Below the pieces are notes generated by a model. That model was given only the letters and a program-made list of their open reading frames with translations. It made no database searches and was not told the origin of the DNA. Made by a program: the position numbers and the translations under genes. 64,000 bases of DNA from Vallitalea okinawensis. Lineage in GTDB: Bacteria > Bacillota > Clostridia > Lachnospirales > PQDH01. Shown piece by piece: positions 9,274-19,605 of the stretch. Position 1 is the stretch's first letter. Every line of letters begins with the position of its first letter. Location of the stretch: assembly GCF_002964605.1 (NCBI RefSeq), contig NZ_PQDH01000001.1, positions 558,001-622,000 of the forward strand, written 5' to 3'.

Positions 9274-9609
9274 ATGAATTTATATCAATGTACAGTGTGT
9301 GGTTATGTTCACAGAGGAGAGGAAGCTCCAGAAAAATGTCCTAAGTGTGGTGTAGGACCAGAGAAATTTGAAAAATTAGATGATGAAAAAGCAAGCTTAA
9401 TTGAAAAATCACGTGAGACTAATGAAATTCACATGGAGATCTTTACATTACTAAGCGGTATTGCTGATTTAGCTGAAGCTGGTGCTGAAATCAACTTAGA
9501 TCCAGGTTGCTTCAAAATTTTTGAAGGTTTATTAAAAACTTCAACTGAATTCCAGCAAGCAATCTTAGCAGAAATTAATGGTCACGTTAAAAAAGGTAAA
9601 TTTAATTAG
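9274..9609 (+). CDS. Rubredoxin-like domain protein with helical C-terminal half
   Basis: 111 residues. The N-terminal 35 residues form a rubrerythrin-type rubredoxin domain with two CxxC knuckles (YQCTVCGYVH and CPKCGVGP), which would bind one iron. The remaining 70 residues are predicted helical and resemble no domain I recognise; they contain no obvious di-iron ExxH pair. Start: the ATG at 9274 follows GGAGGAAG, rather than an upstream TTG. Single-gene unit with its own strong promoter and terminator and a Fur/PerR-like box, suggesting a role in peroxide or oxygen defence as an electron carrier (inference). Confidence 0.85.
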   Translation: MNLYQCTVCGYVHRGEEAPEKCPKCGVGPEKFEKLDDEKASLIEKSRETNEIHMEIFTLLSGIADLAEAGAEINLDPGCFKIFEGLLKTSTEFQQAILAEINGHVKKGKFN

Positions 9610-9632
9610 TATATATCCCCTTATAACCCCTT

Positions 9633-9665
9633 CCCTTATTGCAATTGTAATAAGGGATTTTTTTT
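9633..9665 (+). terminator. Rho-independent terminator of the rubredoxin-like gene
   Basis: CCCTTATT / AATAAGGG stem with an 8-base loop followed by eight Ts. Confidence 0.88.
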
Positions 9666-9711
9666 GCTACAATAGTATTCAAAATAGGAGAGCTCGTTTG
9701 GGAGGATGACA

Positions 9712-11493
9712 ATGAAATCATTATTAAAAGGAAGTATTAAGAGCAAACTACGTTTATTACTACTATCTGCAACCATTTTACCTATCTGTATCATCATGTT
9801 TATAACCTATCAATACGCTACCAACTCCCTTAGGGATTCAGCTATTGAAGAAAATAGAATGCTCTTATCCAAGGGTAGTGAGAACATCTCTAGCTATTTC
9901 GACTTAGTTAATAAAGGCTCTCTGACAGCATATAAAGTAACCAGTAATAATGAATCATTAATAACCGAACTTGACTCCAATGACGTTGATTACCATAAAA
10001 TCCATCTATCCTTATACTACATCAGCAATCTTGTGGATTATGTGACTCAAATCAATGTATATAAAGATGATGATGGTCAATCTTTTTTATTTAGGAATTT
10101 TTTAACCTCAAAGGATATCACCATTAATACGCCATACCGTCGAGATGACCCTAGAGCTACATTTGTTGAACCTCCCCATAAGACTCATGATTATAATACA
10201 CCTCATCTCATAGAGAATCCTAAGAAAACAGTTATTACTTTTCATAGAAAGCTCTATAATGTCCCCCTCAATAATCTATTAGGCTACATGTCAGTGGATA
10301 TTGATTTAAAAGCTTTTGATGCATTTTCAAAAGACTTATATAACCCTGAATACGAAAACATATATATTGTCGACTATTATAACGATACTATTATTTATGC
10401 CTCAGATCAGAATCTGATAGGTTTACAGATGGTAGAAGAATGGTATAAAGATATGGATGAGAACACCAATAGTTACATGGAATTAAAAGACAAGATGATT
10501 ATTACGGAACCCATAGAAAATGACATAATCACTTGGGGTATATACAAGGAAATCCCTAACAATTACTTATTTAAAACTGCTAATGGCATGGCTCGTATTA
10601 GTATCGTACTTGGTTTTATTCTTATTTTACTAATGATCCTTGTGGCTTTTTACGTATCCATTCATTTTACTTCACCAATAAGTGTCTTGATCAAGAGCAT
10701 GGACCGTACTAAGAACGGTGATCTGAAGACAAAGATCGAGATAGATCGTGATGATGAATTTGGAATACTTGCAGAGAACTATCAAGATATGATGAATTCT
10801 CTCGATGATTTAATTGAGTATAAGTATAAACTAGAATTAATTAATAAGGAAAACCAAATCAAAGTCTTACAATCACAAATCAATCCTCACTTTTTTAGTA
10901 ATGTTCTTCAAGCAATTGGCACTGAAGCTCTAAAACATCATGATATGGTTATTTATCAACTTATATTAAAACTAGGGAATATGATGAACTATACAATGCA
11001 TGCTAATAACATACTTGTTCCATTAAAAGAAGAGATTCATTATACGATTAATTATCTTGAGTTGCAAAAGCTTCGATTCCACCATACATTTGATTATAGT
11101 ATTGATGTTGATGAGCAGCTCAGTCAAATTCAAGTACCTAAGATGATTTTGCAACCTGTTGTAGAGAATTTCTTTAAACACGGTTTCCAAAAGAATGATG
11201 AAATAAAGGGATATGTTCATATTAGATGCTCTGGTGAAAATGAGAAACTTATCATTCAGATTGAAAACAATGGACAAAACATTCCGCCAGAAGATCTGAC
11301 TTTACTTCAAGAAAAGCTCAATACCTCAACCTTTCCTGAGGATAAAATAGGTTTGCTCAATATTGCATATCGGTTAAAATTGTATTATCCTAGTAATACC
11401 TTTGTTCATATTGAAAACCTGTGCCCTAATGGAGTGCGAATAACTATGAGTATAACCCCGGAGGTAAAAGATAATGAAAATCCTGATCGTTGA
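9712..11493 (+). CDS. YesM-type sensor histidine kinase
   Basis: 593 residues. Transmembrane segments at about 14-36 and 293-316 flank an extracellular sensor region, followed by a HAMP domain (ISVLIKSMDRTKNGDLKTKI), a His-kinase domain and HATPase_c (PVVENFFKHGF, then an N box and G boxes). The phospho-acceptor is His393 in QINPHFFSNVLQ; the usual consensus is PHFLYNTL, so two motif positions are divergent. Start: an ATG at 9706 touches GGAGG, so the ATG at 9712 is better spaced. It overlaps the response regulator by 20 bases. By the YesM/YesN precedent it senses an extracellular sugar or its binding protein and controls the ABC importer downstream. Confidence 0.93.
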   Translation: MKSLLKGSIKSKLRLLLLSATILPICIIMFITYQYATNSLRDSAIEENRMLLSKGSENISSYFDLVNKGSLTAYKVTSNNESLITELDSNDVDYHKIHLSLYYISNLVDYVTQINVYKDDDGQSFLFRNFLTSKDITINTPYRRDDPRATFVEPPHKTHDYNTPHLIENPKKTVITFHRKLYNVPLNNLLGYMSVDIDLKAFDAFSKDLYNPEYENIYIVDYYNDTIIYASDQNLIGLQMVEEWYKDMDENTNSYMELKDKMIITEPIENDIITWGIYKEIPNNYLFKTANGMARISIVLGFILILLMILVAFYVSIHFTSPISVLIKSMDRTKNGDLKTKIEIDRDDEFGILAENYQDMMNSLDDLIEYKYKLELINKENQIKVLQSQINPHFFSNVLQAIGTEALKHHDMVIYQLILKLGNMMNYTMHANNILVPLKEEIHYTINYLELQKLRFHHTFDYSIDVDEQLSQIQVPKMILQPVVENFFKHGFQKNDEIKGYVHIRCSGENEKLIIQIENNGQNIPPEDLTLLQEKLNTSTFPEDKIGLLNIAYRLKLYYPSNTFVHIENLCPNGVRITMSITPEVKDNENPDR

Positions 11494-13006
11494 TGACGAA
11501 CAACATGTTATAAAGGCAATTAATTATTTAATCAATTGGGAAGACTATCCCAGCTGTGAGATTTTTGAAGCTTCAAATGGTGTGGAAGCTACCGAAATTA
11601 TAAAAAAAGAAGGTATTCATATTGTATTCACCGATATGCAGATGCCCAAAATGGATGGTTTAGCTCTACTCCGCTGGATACAAGACAATACCAATCATAC
11701 ACAAATAATCGCCATTAGTAACCACAGTAATTTTGAGTATGTACAACAAGTTGTTCGTTCTGGTGGAATTGACTATATATTGAAGCCCATTGATCCAGTA
11801 CAATTAAATGAAGCTTTTGGTAAAGCCATTGATGCTGTTCAAAAAGCATCAAAGATATCCAAAGATATGATAAAAGTTAATACCTATACCCCTATATACT
11901 ACTCCAAACTATTATCGGATATCATTACAAATAATACATTTACAAGAGGTCAACTGAAGCAAATCAGTGATCACTTTGGTATAACTAACAAAGATATGTA
12001 TCAATTACTTCTTGTGCAAATACCTGATTTAGATGAGTTCGCCAAGCAATTATTTCAAAATGATAAAAGCCTCTTGTTTTATTCATTAAATAATGTTTGC
12101 AATGAGATCATTAATGAAGATAGCGGTTTCTCCTTTAGATACCTAAACTCAGAAAATGAAGTGGTCATTCTTTACTGGGGTGACAAGAATAATATCTATA
12201 CGAAACTTCAAGGTATCAAAGAATGGCTGAATAAGCTTTACAACATTACACCTATTATGGGTATGAGTAATCGCTATAAAGATTTATCAAAGATTAAGAG
12301 TTGTTATGATGAAGCTAAGCTAGCATTGATTAATCGCAATGTGAATAGTCATAGTGATATTCAGGTTTGGACCTATCGAAAGCTTAATTATCAAATACCA
12401 GTGGATGAATTAATCAATCATCTGACTAAAAAACTTCCTGCTAACCTTAAATTATTGAAGCCTGAAATTATTAGGACTGTTCTTAGTGATTTTGAGAAGT
12501 CATTCATTCAATATCCATATATAAGACTAAAGGATTTAGTAGCTGTTTATGATGCCTTTATTGCTTCTTTTCAATTAAGATATAAAGAAATAGAATTAGA
12601 AGATCATGACGCATTTGATACAATAGAAAGTTTAGTTAATAGTATGGAAAATGTCCTCACTAATACAATGACAAGTTATAAACAGACTACTGACCAGTCC
12701 AACCTCATTGATGATACATTAACATATATACAAAATCATTATACGCAAAACATCACATTATCTTATTTAGCTGACTATTTTTATGTTTCTAAAGAACATT
12801 TATCACGCTCGTTTAAGAAAAAAGTAGGACAAACCATTTCAGAATATATTACATTAATGAAAATGGAACAAGCTAAACACTTGTTAAAACACTCCAATCG
12901 GACGATTAAAGAGATTTCTGGAAATGTAGGGTACCAAGATGAAAAGTATTTTTCTAAGGTATTTAAGAAGCACTATAATTGTTCACCTAAAGAATTCAGA
13001 GAATAG
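11474..13006 (+). CDS. YesN-type response regulator with AraC DNA-binding domain
   Basis: 510 residues. The receiver domain at 1-120 has acidic pair Asp7/Asp8, phospho-acceptor Asp54 (FTDMQMPKMDG) and Lys104 (YILKPID). A middle region of unknown fold follows, then an AraC-type double helix-turn-helix at about 405-510 (YVSKEHLSRSFKKKVGQ, YQDEKYFSKVFKKHYNCSP). Translationally coupled to the kinase by overlap. It very likely activates the adjacent CUT1 transporter genes, and possibly the rest of this sugar locus. Confidence 0.94.
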   Translation: MKILIVDDEQHVIKAINYLINWEDYPSCEIFEASNGVEATEIIKKEGIHIVFTDMQMPKMDGLALLRWIQDNTNHTQIIAISNHSNFEYVQQVVRSGGIDYILKPIDPVQLNEAFGKAIDAVQKASKISKDMIKVNTYTPIYYSKLLSDIITNNTFTRGQLKQISDHFGITNKDMYQLLLVQIPDLDEFAKQLFQNDKSLLFYSLNNVCNEIINEDSGFSFRYLNSENEVVILYWGDKNNIYTKLQGIKEWLNKLYNITPIMGMSNRYKDLSKIKSCYDEAKLALINRNVNSHSDIQVWTYRKLNYQIPVDELINHLTKKLPANLKLLKPEIIRTVLSDFEKSFIQYPYIRLKDLVAVYDAFIASFQLRYKEIELEDHDAFDTIESLVNSMENVLTNTMTSYKQTTDQSNLIDDTLTYIQNHYTQNITLSYLADYFYVSKEHLSRSFKKKVGQTISEYITLMKMEQAKHLLKHSNRTIKEISGNVGYQDEKYFSKVFKKHYNCSPKEFRE

Positions 13007-13107
13007 ATGATAACCAACTGGTCAATATATTCCACCCTATGGGTCAATATCATCCATTCTTCTTTTTTTTATCTTTTTTTATAATAAGGATAGAAAGGAT
13101 GAATCGC

Positions 13108-13986
13108 ATGAATAAAAAAAAGTTACGCTACTTACTTGATGAAGTGGTATTCATAGGACCCGCATTTATATTTTTCTTAATCATTGTCATTATACCATTT
13201 ATCATAGGTATGTATTATTCATTTACCTCTTGGGATGGTGTAAATGACAATATTACATGGGTAGGTCTAGATAATTTCATCTATCTTTTCAAAGATGAAG
13301 GTTTCATTAACTCATTTATTTTTACATTAAAATTCACTTTTGTTAGCGTCATCATCACTAATTTAATTGCCTTGTTATTAGCACTCGTATTAACAAGCCA
13401 AATCAAAACCAGTAAGGTCTTGAGAACAGTATTTTTCACACCTAACGTTATATCTGGTTTACTCTTAGGATTTGTGTGGCAGTTTATTTTTGTTAATGGT
13501 TTCTCAGCAATTGGTGAGATGACAGACTTAGCATTTTTCAATTTACCTTGGCTAGGCACTGCTTCAACAGCTTTTTGGGCAATAATTATTGTAAGCTCAT
13601 GGCAAGGAGCCGGCTATTTAATGGTTATTTATATTGCTGGAATAATCAATATACCAACTGATTTAAAAGAAGCTGCTGGTATTGATGGTGCTAATGCATT
13701 CCAAAGATTTTTTAAAGTAACATTACCAATGATTATGTCCTCTATTACAATATGCTTATTCTTATCTATATCTTGGGCGTTTAAGATGTTTGACTTGAAC
13801 TACGCATTAACTAAAGGTGGACCATTTAACTCAACAAAATCTGTTGCTCTTGATATTTATTTAGAGGCTTTTCAAAATAACAACTATGGATTAGGTACAG
13901 CTAAAGCCTTTGTATTCTTTATTGTCGTAGCTGGCATAACTGCATTACAAGTTAAACTGACAAAAGAAAGGGAGGTTGAAATGTAA
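13108..13986 (+). CDS. CUT1 sugar ABC transporter permease (MalF/LplB type)
   Basis: About 292 residues, six membrane segments. The cytoplasmic EAA loop EAAGIDGANAFQRFFKVTLP docks the ATPase. An in-frame ATG at 13039 would give 23 more residues but has no ribosome site; ATGs at 13099 and 13108 follow purine-rich AAGGATAGAAAGG, and 13108 (MNKKKLRYLLDE) is chosen. Stop and next start overlap as TAATG. No ATPase gene lies in the cluster, so a shared MsmX-type ATPase is expected from elsewhere in the genome. Confidence 0.92.
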   Translation: MNKKKLRYLLDEVVFIGPAFIFFLIIVIIPFIIGMYYSFTSWDGVNDNITWVGLDNFIYLFKDEGFINSFIFTLKFTFVSVIITNLIALLLALVLTSQIKTSKVLRTVFFTPNVISGLLLGFVWQFIFVNGFSAIGEMTDLAFFNLPWLGTASTAFWAIIIVSSWQGAGYLMVIYIAGIINIPTDLKEAAGIDGANAFQRFFKVTLPMIMSSITICLFLSISWAFKMFDLNYALTKGGPFNSTKSVALDIYLEAFQNNNYGLGTAKAFVFFIVVAGITALQVKLTKEREVEM

Positions 13987-14813
13987 TGAATAAATACACT
14001 TATAGAACTCTAATACTAGAAGTTTTTGCAATCCTTGTTGCTCTACTATTTCTAGCTCCCTTTTACTTTGTGATTAATAACTCATTTAAAACATTTGCAG
14101 ACATTTTGATAGATCCAGCTTCACTAGCTGTGAATCCTACTTTGAATAACTATACAACAGCTTGGGAAGTTATTAATTTCCCATCAGCATTTTTTAACTC
14201 CATTGTTATTACAGTCTTTAGTAATATTGGTTTAGTATTGATTAGCTCTTTAGCAGCTTATCGATTACTTCGATATCCTTCTAAGATCAATGGTATCATC
14301 TTTGGACTCTTTATAGCCGCTATGGTTATACCATTTCAATCCATAATGATACCATTAGTTAGGGTAACCAGTGCACTCGGTTTCGCAAATTCTCGACTTG
14401 GTTTAATATTCAGCTATTTTGGATTTGGTGTTTCTTTACCGATATTCCTATATCATGGTTTTATCAAGAGTATACCAAAATCAATCGAGGAATCCGCTAT
14501 CGTAGATGGCTGTTCAACATACGGCGTTTTCGGACGAATCGTTGCACCACTATTAAAGCCAATGACAGCTACAGTGCTCATACTAAACACGTTATGGATT
14601 TGGAATGACTTCTTATTACCTTCACTCATTTTACATGATAAAGAACTTAAGACCATTCCACTAGCAGTAAGCGGTTTCTTCGCCCAGTATACGAAGAAAT
14701 GGGATTTAGCATTAGCCGCTTTAGTTCTAGCAATTTTACCCATCGTTATATTTTTCTTATCTTTGCAGAAATTTATAATTAGAGGTATAGTAGCAGGATC
14801 AGTTAAAGGATAG
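13986..14813 (+). CDS. CUT1 sugar ABC transporter permease (MalG/YtcP type)
   Basis: 275 residues, six membrane segments. The EAA-like loop EESAIVDGCSTYGVFGRIV and the C-terminal KGIVAGSVKG-type ending (FIIRGIVAGSVKG) are typical of the second permease of carbohydrate importers. Its ATG overlaps the previous stop by one base, so the two permeases are translationally coupled and form the heterodimeric channel. Confidence 0.93.
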   Translation: MNKYTYRTLILEVFAILVALLFLAPFYFVINNSFKTFADILIDPASLAVNPTLNNYTTAWEVINFPSAFFNSIVITVFSNIGLVLISSLAAYRLLRYPSKINGIIFGLFIAAMVIPFQSIMIPLVRVTSALGFANSRLGLIFSYFGFGVSLPIFLYHGFIKSIPKSIEESAIVDGCSTYGVFGRIVAPLLKPMTATVLILNTLWIWNDFLLPSLILHDKELKTIPLAVSGFFAQYTKKWDLALAALVLAILPIVIFFLSLQKFIIRGIVAGSVKG

Positions 14814-14815
14814 CT

Positions 14816-14870
14816 CTTCATTCATAATTGAATGAAGTTCTACATAAATGCTCATTCCCTTATTGGGAAT
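14816..14870 (+). other. Two intercistronic hairpins between permease and binding-protein genes
   Basis: CTTCATTC / GAATGAAG (14816-14837, 6-base loop) and ATTCCC / GGGAAT (14854-14870, 5-base loop) in the 120-base gap. No T run follows. Such hairpins often protect or partly separate the message so that the binding protein is made in excess over the permeases (inference). Confidence 0.5.
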
Positions 14871-14933
14871 ACAAAGCAATATGTAAATAAACTCAAATTA
14901 TTTTTGGGTTAAAGAATTGAAAGGGGTCTAACT

Positions 14934-16253
14934 ATGAAAAAAATCTTATCAATCTTATTAATTTTAACACTTACTATGGGTGTGTTTGCTGGTTGTGCAT
15001 CAGATAATACTTCTCAACCAAAAGATGAACCAGCTCAAGAAACTAAAGAAGAAACTAAAGACACTGAAACAAAAGAAGAAGAAGTAAAAGAACCTGCAAC
15101 AGTAAAAATGTTTCAATTCAAAGTTGAAATCGCAGAGCAATTAGAGCGTATGAAAGAAGACTTAAAAGCTGAAACAGGTATCGATCTTGAAATCGAAACT
15201 GCTGGTGGTGGCGCAGATTACGGTGCAATGTTAAAAGCTAAATTTGCTTCAGGCGAATATCCAGACATTTTTAATAACGGTGGTAACGCTGAACTAGAAT
15301 TATGGCAAGAAAAACTTGAAGACTTAAGCGATCAACCATGGGTTGAATACATGGTACCTGGTACTGAAGCAGGTATGTCTAAAGATGGTAAAATGTATGG
15401 TATGCCAATGAACGTTGAAGGTTATGGTTTCTTATACAACGTTGATTTATTCGAGCAAGCTGGTATTGAAACATTACCAACAAACCTTGCAGAATTAGAA
15501 GAAGCTTGTAAAAAACTTGAAGCTATCGGTGTAACACCTTTCTCAAGTGGTTACCAAGAGTGGTGGGTTTTAGGTATTCATAACTTCAATACTTTTATTG
15601 CAAATCAAGAGGATCCATTAGCTACAATCCAAGGGTTAAAAGATGGTTCATTAAAACTTAATGATCAACCTAACTTCCACAACTGGGTAGACATGTTAGA
15701 CTTAACAGTTAAATATGGTCAGAAAAATACTTTAACTGTTGATTATAATACTCAAGTAACTGAATTTGCAATTGGTAAATCAGCAATGATGCAACAAGGT
15801 AACTGGACACAAGTACAAGTATCTGAATTAAACCCTGAAATTAATGTAGGCGTTCTTCCAATGCCAGTTCAAAGTGAAAACAATAACAAAGTATATGTAG
15901 GCGTTCCAAACTACTGGGTTATCCATAACCAATCTGAAGTTAAAGACGCTGCCAAAGAAGTTTTAAACTGGATGATTACATCTGAAACAGGTAAAAATTA
16001 CACTGTAAACGAATTTAAATTCATCCCAGCCTTCACTCACTTTGATGATTTAGGTGACTTAGGTACTATTGCACAATCACTTCAAGGTTACATGAACGAA
16101 GGTAACGTTCTTGGATGGCACTGGACTAACCTTCCTGATGGTGCTGTAAATGAAATTGGAGCTTACATGCAAGCTTACATCGGTGAAGCTATGACTAAAG
16201 ATGAATTAATAGAAAGTATTGAAAAAGTTATCACAGACTTCGCTAATAAATAG
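14934..16253 (+). CDS. CUT1 sugar ABC transporter substrate-binding lipoprotein
   Basis: 439 residues. Lipoprotein signal peptide with lipidated Cys21 (MGVFAGCASD), an acidic charged linker (residues about 22-55), then a family-1 solute-binding fold (NGGNAELELWQEK, GMPMNVEGYGFLYNVDLF, GKSAMMQQGNWT). It captures an oligosaccharide outside the membrane for the two upstream permeases. AAAGGGGTC precedes the ATG. Many aromatic residues in the second lobe (EWWVLGIHNF, GWHWTN) fit sugar stacking. The specific sugar is unknown. Confidence 0.94.
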   Translation: MKKILSILLILTLTMGVFAGCASDNTSQPKDEPAQETKEETKDTETKEEEVKEPATVKMFQFKVEIAEQLERMKEDLKAETGIDLEIETAGGGADYGAMLKAKFASGEYPDIFNNGGNAELELWQEKLEDLSDQPWVEYMVPGTEAGMSKDGKMYGMPMNVEGYGFLYNVDLFEQAGIETLPTNLAELEEACKKLEAIGVTPFSSGYQEWWVLGIHNFNTFIANQEDPLATIQGLKDGSLKLNDQPNFHNWVDMLDLTVKYGQKNTLTVDYNTQVTEFAIGKSAMMQQGNWTQVQVSELNPEINVGVLPMPVQSENNNKVYVGVPNYWVIHNQSEVKDAAKEVLNWMITSETGKNYTVNEFKFIPAFTHFDDLGDLGTIAQSLQGYMNEGNVLGWHWTNLPDGAVNEIGAYMQAYIGEAMTKDELIESIEKVITDFANK

Positions 16254-16270
16254 AATATCGTTGAAATTTA

Positions 16271-16297
16271 AAAGGAGCGTCAAATTGACGCTCCTTT
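16271..16297. terminator. Bidirectional terminator, binding protein / MCP
   Basis: AAAGGAGCGTCAA / TTGACGCTCCTTT near-perfect 13-bp stem with T or A runs on both sides, between convergent genes. Confidence 0.88.
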
Positions 16298-16300
16298 TGT

Positions 16301-18271
16301 TTATAGTTTAAACACTTTCAATTGTTCTAATAATTCATCTGAGCTTGCATCCAGCTTCTTCATGGCTTCTGACATTTCAACCATGGTGGCATTTTGTTCT
16401 TGGGATGAAGCGGATACCTCTTCTGTAGCTGCAGCACTTTCTTCTGCAATAGCAGATAAATTCTCCATAACCTTTAAAATTTCTTCTTTATTATCTTGTA
16501 CCTTTTTAGCAGTATTAAATAGATTATCCGTTGCGTTCATAGAACGTTCCATTGATTCTGCAATTTGATTGAATTGATCAATCGTTTCTTTAGCTGTTAA
16601 CATTTGTTCTTTACCAACTCGTGCTACTTCTTTGATACTGTCAACAGACTTCTCTGAGTTCTCTTGCAAGGTTGTTACAGATTGATCTATTAACTTCGTT
16701 GAATTAGAAGACTGTTCCGCAAGTGTACGAATTTCTTCAGCTACGACTGCAAAACCTCTTCCATGCTCACCTGCCCTTGCGGCTTCAATCGCTGCATTTA
16801 AGGCTAATAAGTTGGTTTGTTCTGCAATGGATGCAATAACGTTACTTGCTTTACCGATTTCTACTGCGCTATCATTAGTTTTTGTAACGGCATCTTGAAC
16901 AACTGCTTGATACTCTGTAGCTTTTTTAGTTGCCTCTCTTAACTCCGTCATTGACCCTAAACCTGTATTAATAAGCCCTTTAATATTATCGCTTTGATTA
17001 CTTAATTCTTCAATCATATTGTAATTAATCTCAACAACTTCACCTAGATCAGTTGTTTTCTTTGAACCATCTTCGATTTCTATTGCCTGCTCAGACGCAC
17101 CATTAGCAATCTCCTGCATTGTTCTAGAAATATCTTCTTCTGATGCAGCTGCTTGAATGGCCATTTGAGATAATAATTGAGTTTCATCATTAACAGTATG
17201 TGCGGATTCGGCAATCTTTTCAACAAGACCTTTTAAGCTGACCCTCACTTCTTCAACACTTCTTGCAAAGTTACCTAACTCATTTTTGTTTTTTAACATC
17301 TTCTGATCTACTGTAAAAGTCAAATCACCTGCAGCTAAACTACTTATATAGTAACTGTATGTCTTAAGCAACTTAAAGATCTTTGAACTGACTCTGTAGG
17401 TAACCCCTAGTGTTAATACGTAAGTCACAATCAGAACAACAAGTATCATGTATTTAATATTATCCAAGACTTGGAGTATTTCACTTTTAGGAGTAAGTAT
17501 TAATAGTGTTGAGTCAACTATTGGAACAGGAGCCGCTGACATAAGAGCTTCCATCTTTCTCAGACTTCCATCTAGGACTTCACGATTATCACGCATATTT
17601 TGAAAACTCTCAACTGAAATATCTGTTTGACTCAACTTCTCTATTTCTTCTTCGTTTACAGCATTATTATGTACAATAGGTATGCCTTGTTGATCAATAA
17701 GTGTAACTGCCGTACCATCTGTTACGTAAACATTCTCAACGAGACTTCCAATAGCAGTAATAGGTTCCTTAACAATAAGGATACTATGTAAATCAACACG
17801 GTATACAACAGGAACAGCATAGGCAACCATTCTTTGCCCATTCTCTTCAATGATCGATACCGCTTTTTCACCTTCTTTTGCCTTTAAAAAGTAATCATCA
17901 GTAGAGAAATCATATTTATTTCCAGTATGTGATTCACCCTGTCCTTCTAAGTCACAAAAAATAATTTCTGTATAGGGATGGTCTTCAGGTAATACATCAT
18001 CCAAATTCTTAATTTTATATTCTGTGGGGTTATAAGGACTATTGACAATTGGATTAGTTGCAATTAATTCGATATCTTTCAGCTTTAACTCGATGGATCG
18101 CTCTAGAGCTGTTGCAGCTTCTTTGGTTAAATATTGCATATCACTTTTTTCACTTTCCAGAACATATCCAGAAGAAAAAAACGAAAGAACCATCATAATA
18201 ACTACAACCACTACTGTGACAAATACTGCGACAGATATCATGCTTTGGACTCTTAATGACTTAATTTTCAT
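16301..18271 (-). CDS. Methyl-accepting chemotaxis protein
   Basis: 656 residues. Membrane segments at about 10-33 and 275-297 flank an extracellular dCache-like sensor; then HAMP ([25 protein letters not shown]) and the MCP signalling coiled coil. The conserved hairpin tip is at [21 protein letters not shown]. Adaptation-site-like Glu/Gln pairs flank it. It would bias flagellar rotation via CheW/CheA. Its convergent position beside the sugar ABC operon makes a sugar or binding-protein ligand plausible, but this is not shown by sequence. Confidence 0.94.
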   Translation of the reverse strand: MKIKSLRVQSMISVAVFVTVVVVVIMMVLSFFSSGYVLESEKSDMQYLTKEAATALERSIELKLKDIELIATNPIVNSPYNPTEYKIKNLDDVLPEDHPYTEIIFCDLEGQGESHTGNKYDFSTDDYFLKAKEGEKAVSIIEENGQRMVAYAVPVVYRVDLHSILIVKEPITAIGSLVENVYVTDGTAVTLIDQQGIPIVHNNAVNEEEIEKLSQTDISVESFQNMRDNREVLDGSLRKMEALMSAAPVPIVDSTLLILTPKSEILQVLDNIKYMILVVLIVTYVLTLGVTYRVSSKIFKLLKTYSYYISSLAAGDLTFTVDQKMLKNKNELGNFARSVEEVRVSLKGLVEKIAESAHTVNDETQLLSQMAIQAAASEEDISRTMQEIANGASEQAIEIEDGSKKTTDLGEVVEINYNMIEELSNQSDNIKGLINTGLGSMTELREATKKATEYQAVVQDAVTKTNDSAVEIGKASNVIASIAEQTNLLALNAAIEAARAGEHGRGFAVVAEEIRTLAEQSSNSTKLIDQSVTTLQENSEKSVDSIKEVARVGKEQMLTAKETIDQFNQIAESMERSMNATDNLFNTAKKVQDNKEEILKVMENLSAIAEESAAATEEVSASSQEQNATMVEMSEAMKKLDASSDELLEQLKVFKL

Positions 18272-18500
18272 TTTTTTGTATCACCTCACTGATTTAATTG
18301 TAAAATTATCTAATTTTATTGTCAACCCTTTTTTAGCCATACGATAAATAATGTCAATTTACTTAGCATTAATTTACAATTAACGAAATTTTTATAGACA
18401 TAAGAAAGAACACAATTATACAAAACTTTGATGCTTTTGTATCTATCTTTTACTCCGTGTAAATGATAAGATAAAAGAGAAAGATAAAGGAGGTTCACAT

Positions 18501-19514
18501 ATGAATATCTTAGTTACAGGTGGAGCAGGATACATAGGAAGCCATACCTGCGTTGAATTATTAGATGCTGGTTACGACATTGTAATTCTTGATAACTTTT
18601 CCAATAGTAAACCTGAATCTTTGAAACGTATAAAAGAAATAACAGGAAAAGACTTCAAATTCTATGAGGTCGATTTATTAAATAAAGAGGCTGTTGAAAG
18701 TATCTTTGAGGAAAATAGAATTGATGCTGTTATTCATTTTGCGGGACTTAAAGCAGTAGGAGAATCTGTTTCAATCCCACTCACTTATTATCATAATAAC
18801 ATTACAGGTACATTAATCCTTTGTGAAGCTATGAAGAAATATAACGTGAAGCGGATGGTTTTCAGCTCTTCTGCTACTGTTTATGGCATTCCAGAGAAGA
18901 TGCCCATATCAGAAGACTTTCCACTTAGCGCAACCAATCCTTATGGACGTACCAAATTAATGATTGAAGATATTCTTCGTGATTTAGTTATCTCCGATTC
19001 TAGTTGGAGTATTGCTCTTCTTCGTTACTTCAATCCAATCGGGGCACATAAAAGCGGCCGCATAGGCGAAGATCCTAATGGCATTCCTAATAACCTTCTT
19101 CCATATATATCACAAGTAGCTGTCGGTAAACTAGAACAGCTTAGTGTATTCGGTAGCGACTACCCTACAAAAGATGGAACAGGTGTAAGAGATTATATCC
19201 ACGTTGTAGATTTAGCTTTAGGACATTTAAAGGCTTTAGAAAGAATATCAGAAACATCCGGAATAGATGCCTATAACCTTGGTACTGGAACTGGTTACAG
19301 CGTTTTAGAAATGGTTACTGCTTTTGAGAACGCTTCTGAGAAAAAAGTTGCTTATAAGTTGACAGACCGTCGACCTGGCGATGTGGCGATGTGTTATGCT
19401 AATCCAAAGAAAGCAAAGGAACTTCTAAAGTGGGAAGCTGTAAGAGGATTAGAAGAAATGTGCCAAGATGCTTGGCGTTGGCAACACAATAATCCAAACG
19501 GATATGATCTATAG
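18501..19514 (+). CDS. galE: UDP-glucose 4-epimerase
   Basis: 337 residues, full family length. NAD-binding GGAGYIGS at residues 7-14, Ser124 in SSSATVYG, catalytic Tyr148 and Lys152 (YGRTK), and the GalE block [18 protein letters not shown]. It interconverts UDP-glucose and UDP-galactose (Leloir pathway and cell-surface sugar synthesis). AAGGAGG lies 7 bases before the ATG. Single-gene unit with its own terminator. Position between sugar-use genes suggests galactose from the hydrolases enters here. Confidence 0.96.
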   Translation: MNILVTGGAGYIGSHTCVELLDAGYDIVILDNFSNSKPESLKRIKEITGKDFKFYEVDLLNKEAVESIFEENRIDAVIHFAGLKAVGESVSIPLTYYHNNITGTLILCEAMKKYNVKRMVFSSSATVYGIPEKMPISEDFPLSATNPYGRTKLMIEDILRDLVISDSSWSIALLRYFNPIGAHKSGRIGEDPNGIPNNLLPYISQVAVGKLEQLSVFGSDYPTKDGTGVRDYIHVVDLALGHLKALERISETSGIDAYNLGTGTGYSVLEMVTAFENASEKKVAYKLTDRRPGDVAMCYANPKKAKELLKWEAVRGLEEMCQDAWRWQHNNPNGYDL

Positions 19515-19559
19515 TTGAAGTCAAAAGTGACTTACAATATATTTAAACGACAAAAGATA

Positions 19560-19596
19560 AACAGCATTGCTCCTTTGAGAAGTAATGCTGTTTTTG
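19560..19596. terminator. Bidirectional terminator, galE / GH2
   Basis: AACAGCATT / AATGCTGTT stem with a 15-base loop and a T run on the forward strand; convergent genes on both sides. Confidence 0.8.
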
Positions 19597-19605
19597 CTTA
19601 TTGAA

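Noticed and set aside
13039-13107. Upstream start at 13039 for the first ABC permease
   Set aside because: No ribosome site, and the added residues are Phe-rich and atypical; the start at 13108 (or 13099) is better supported.
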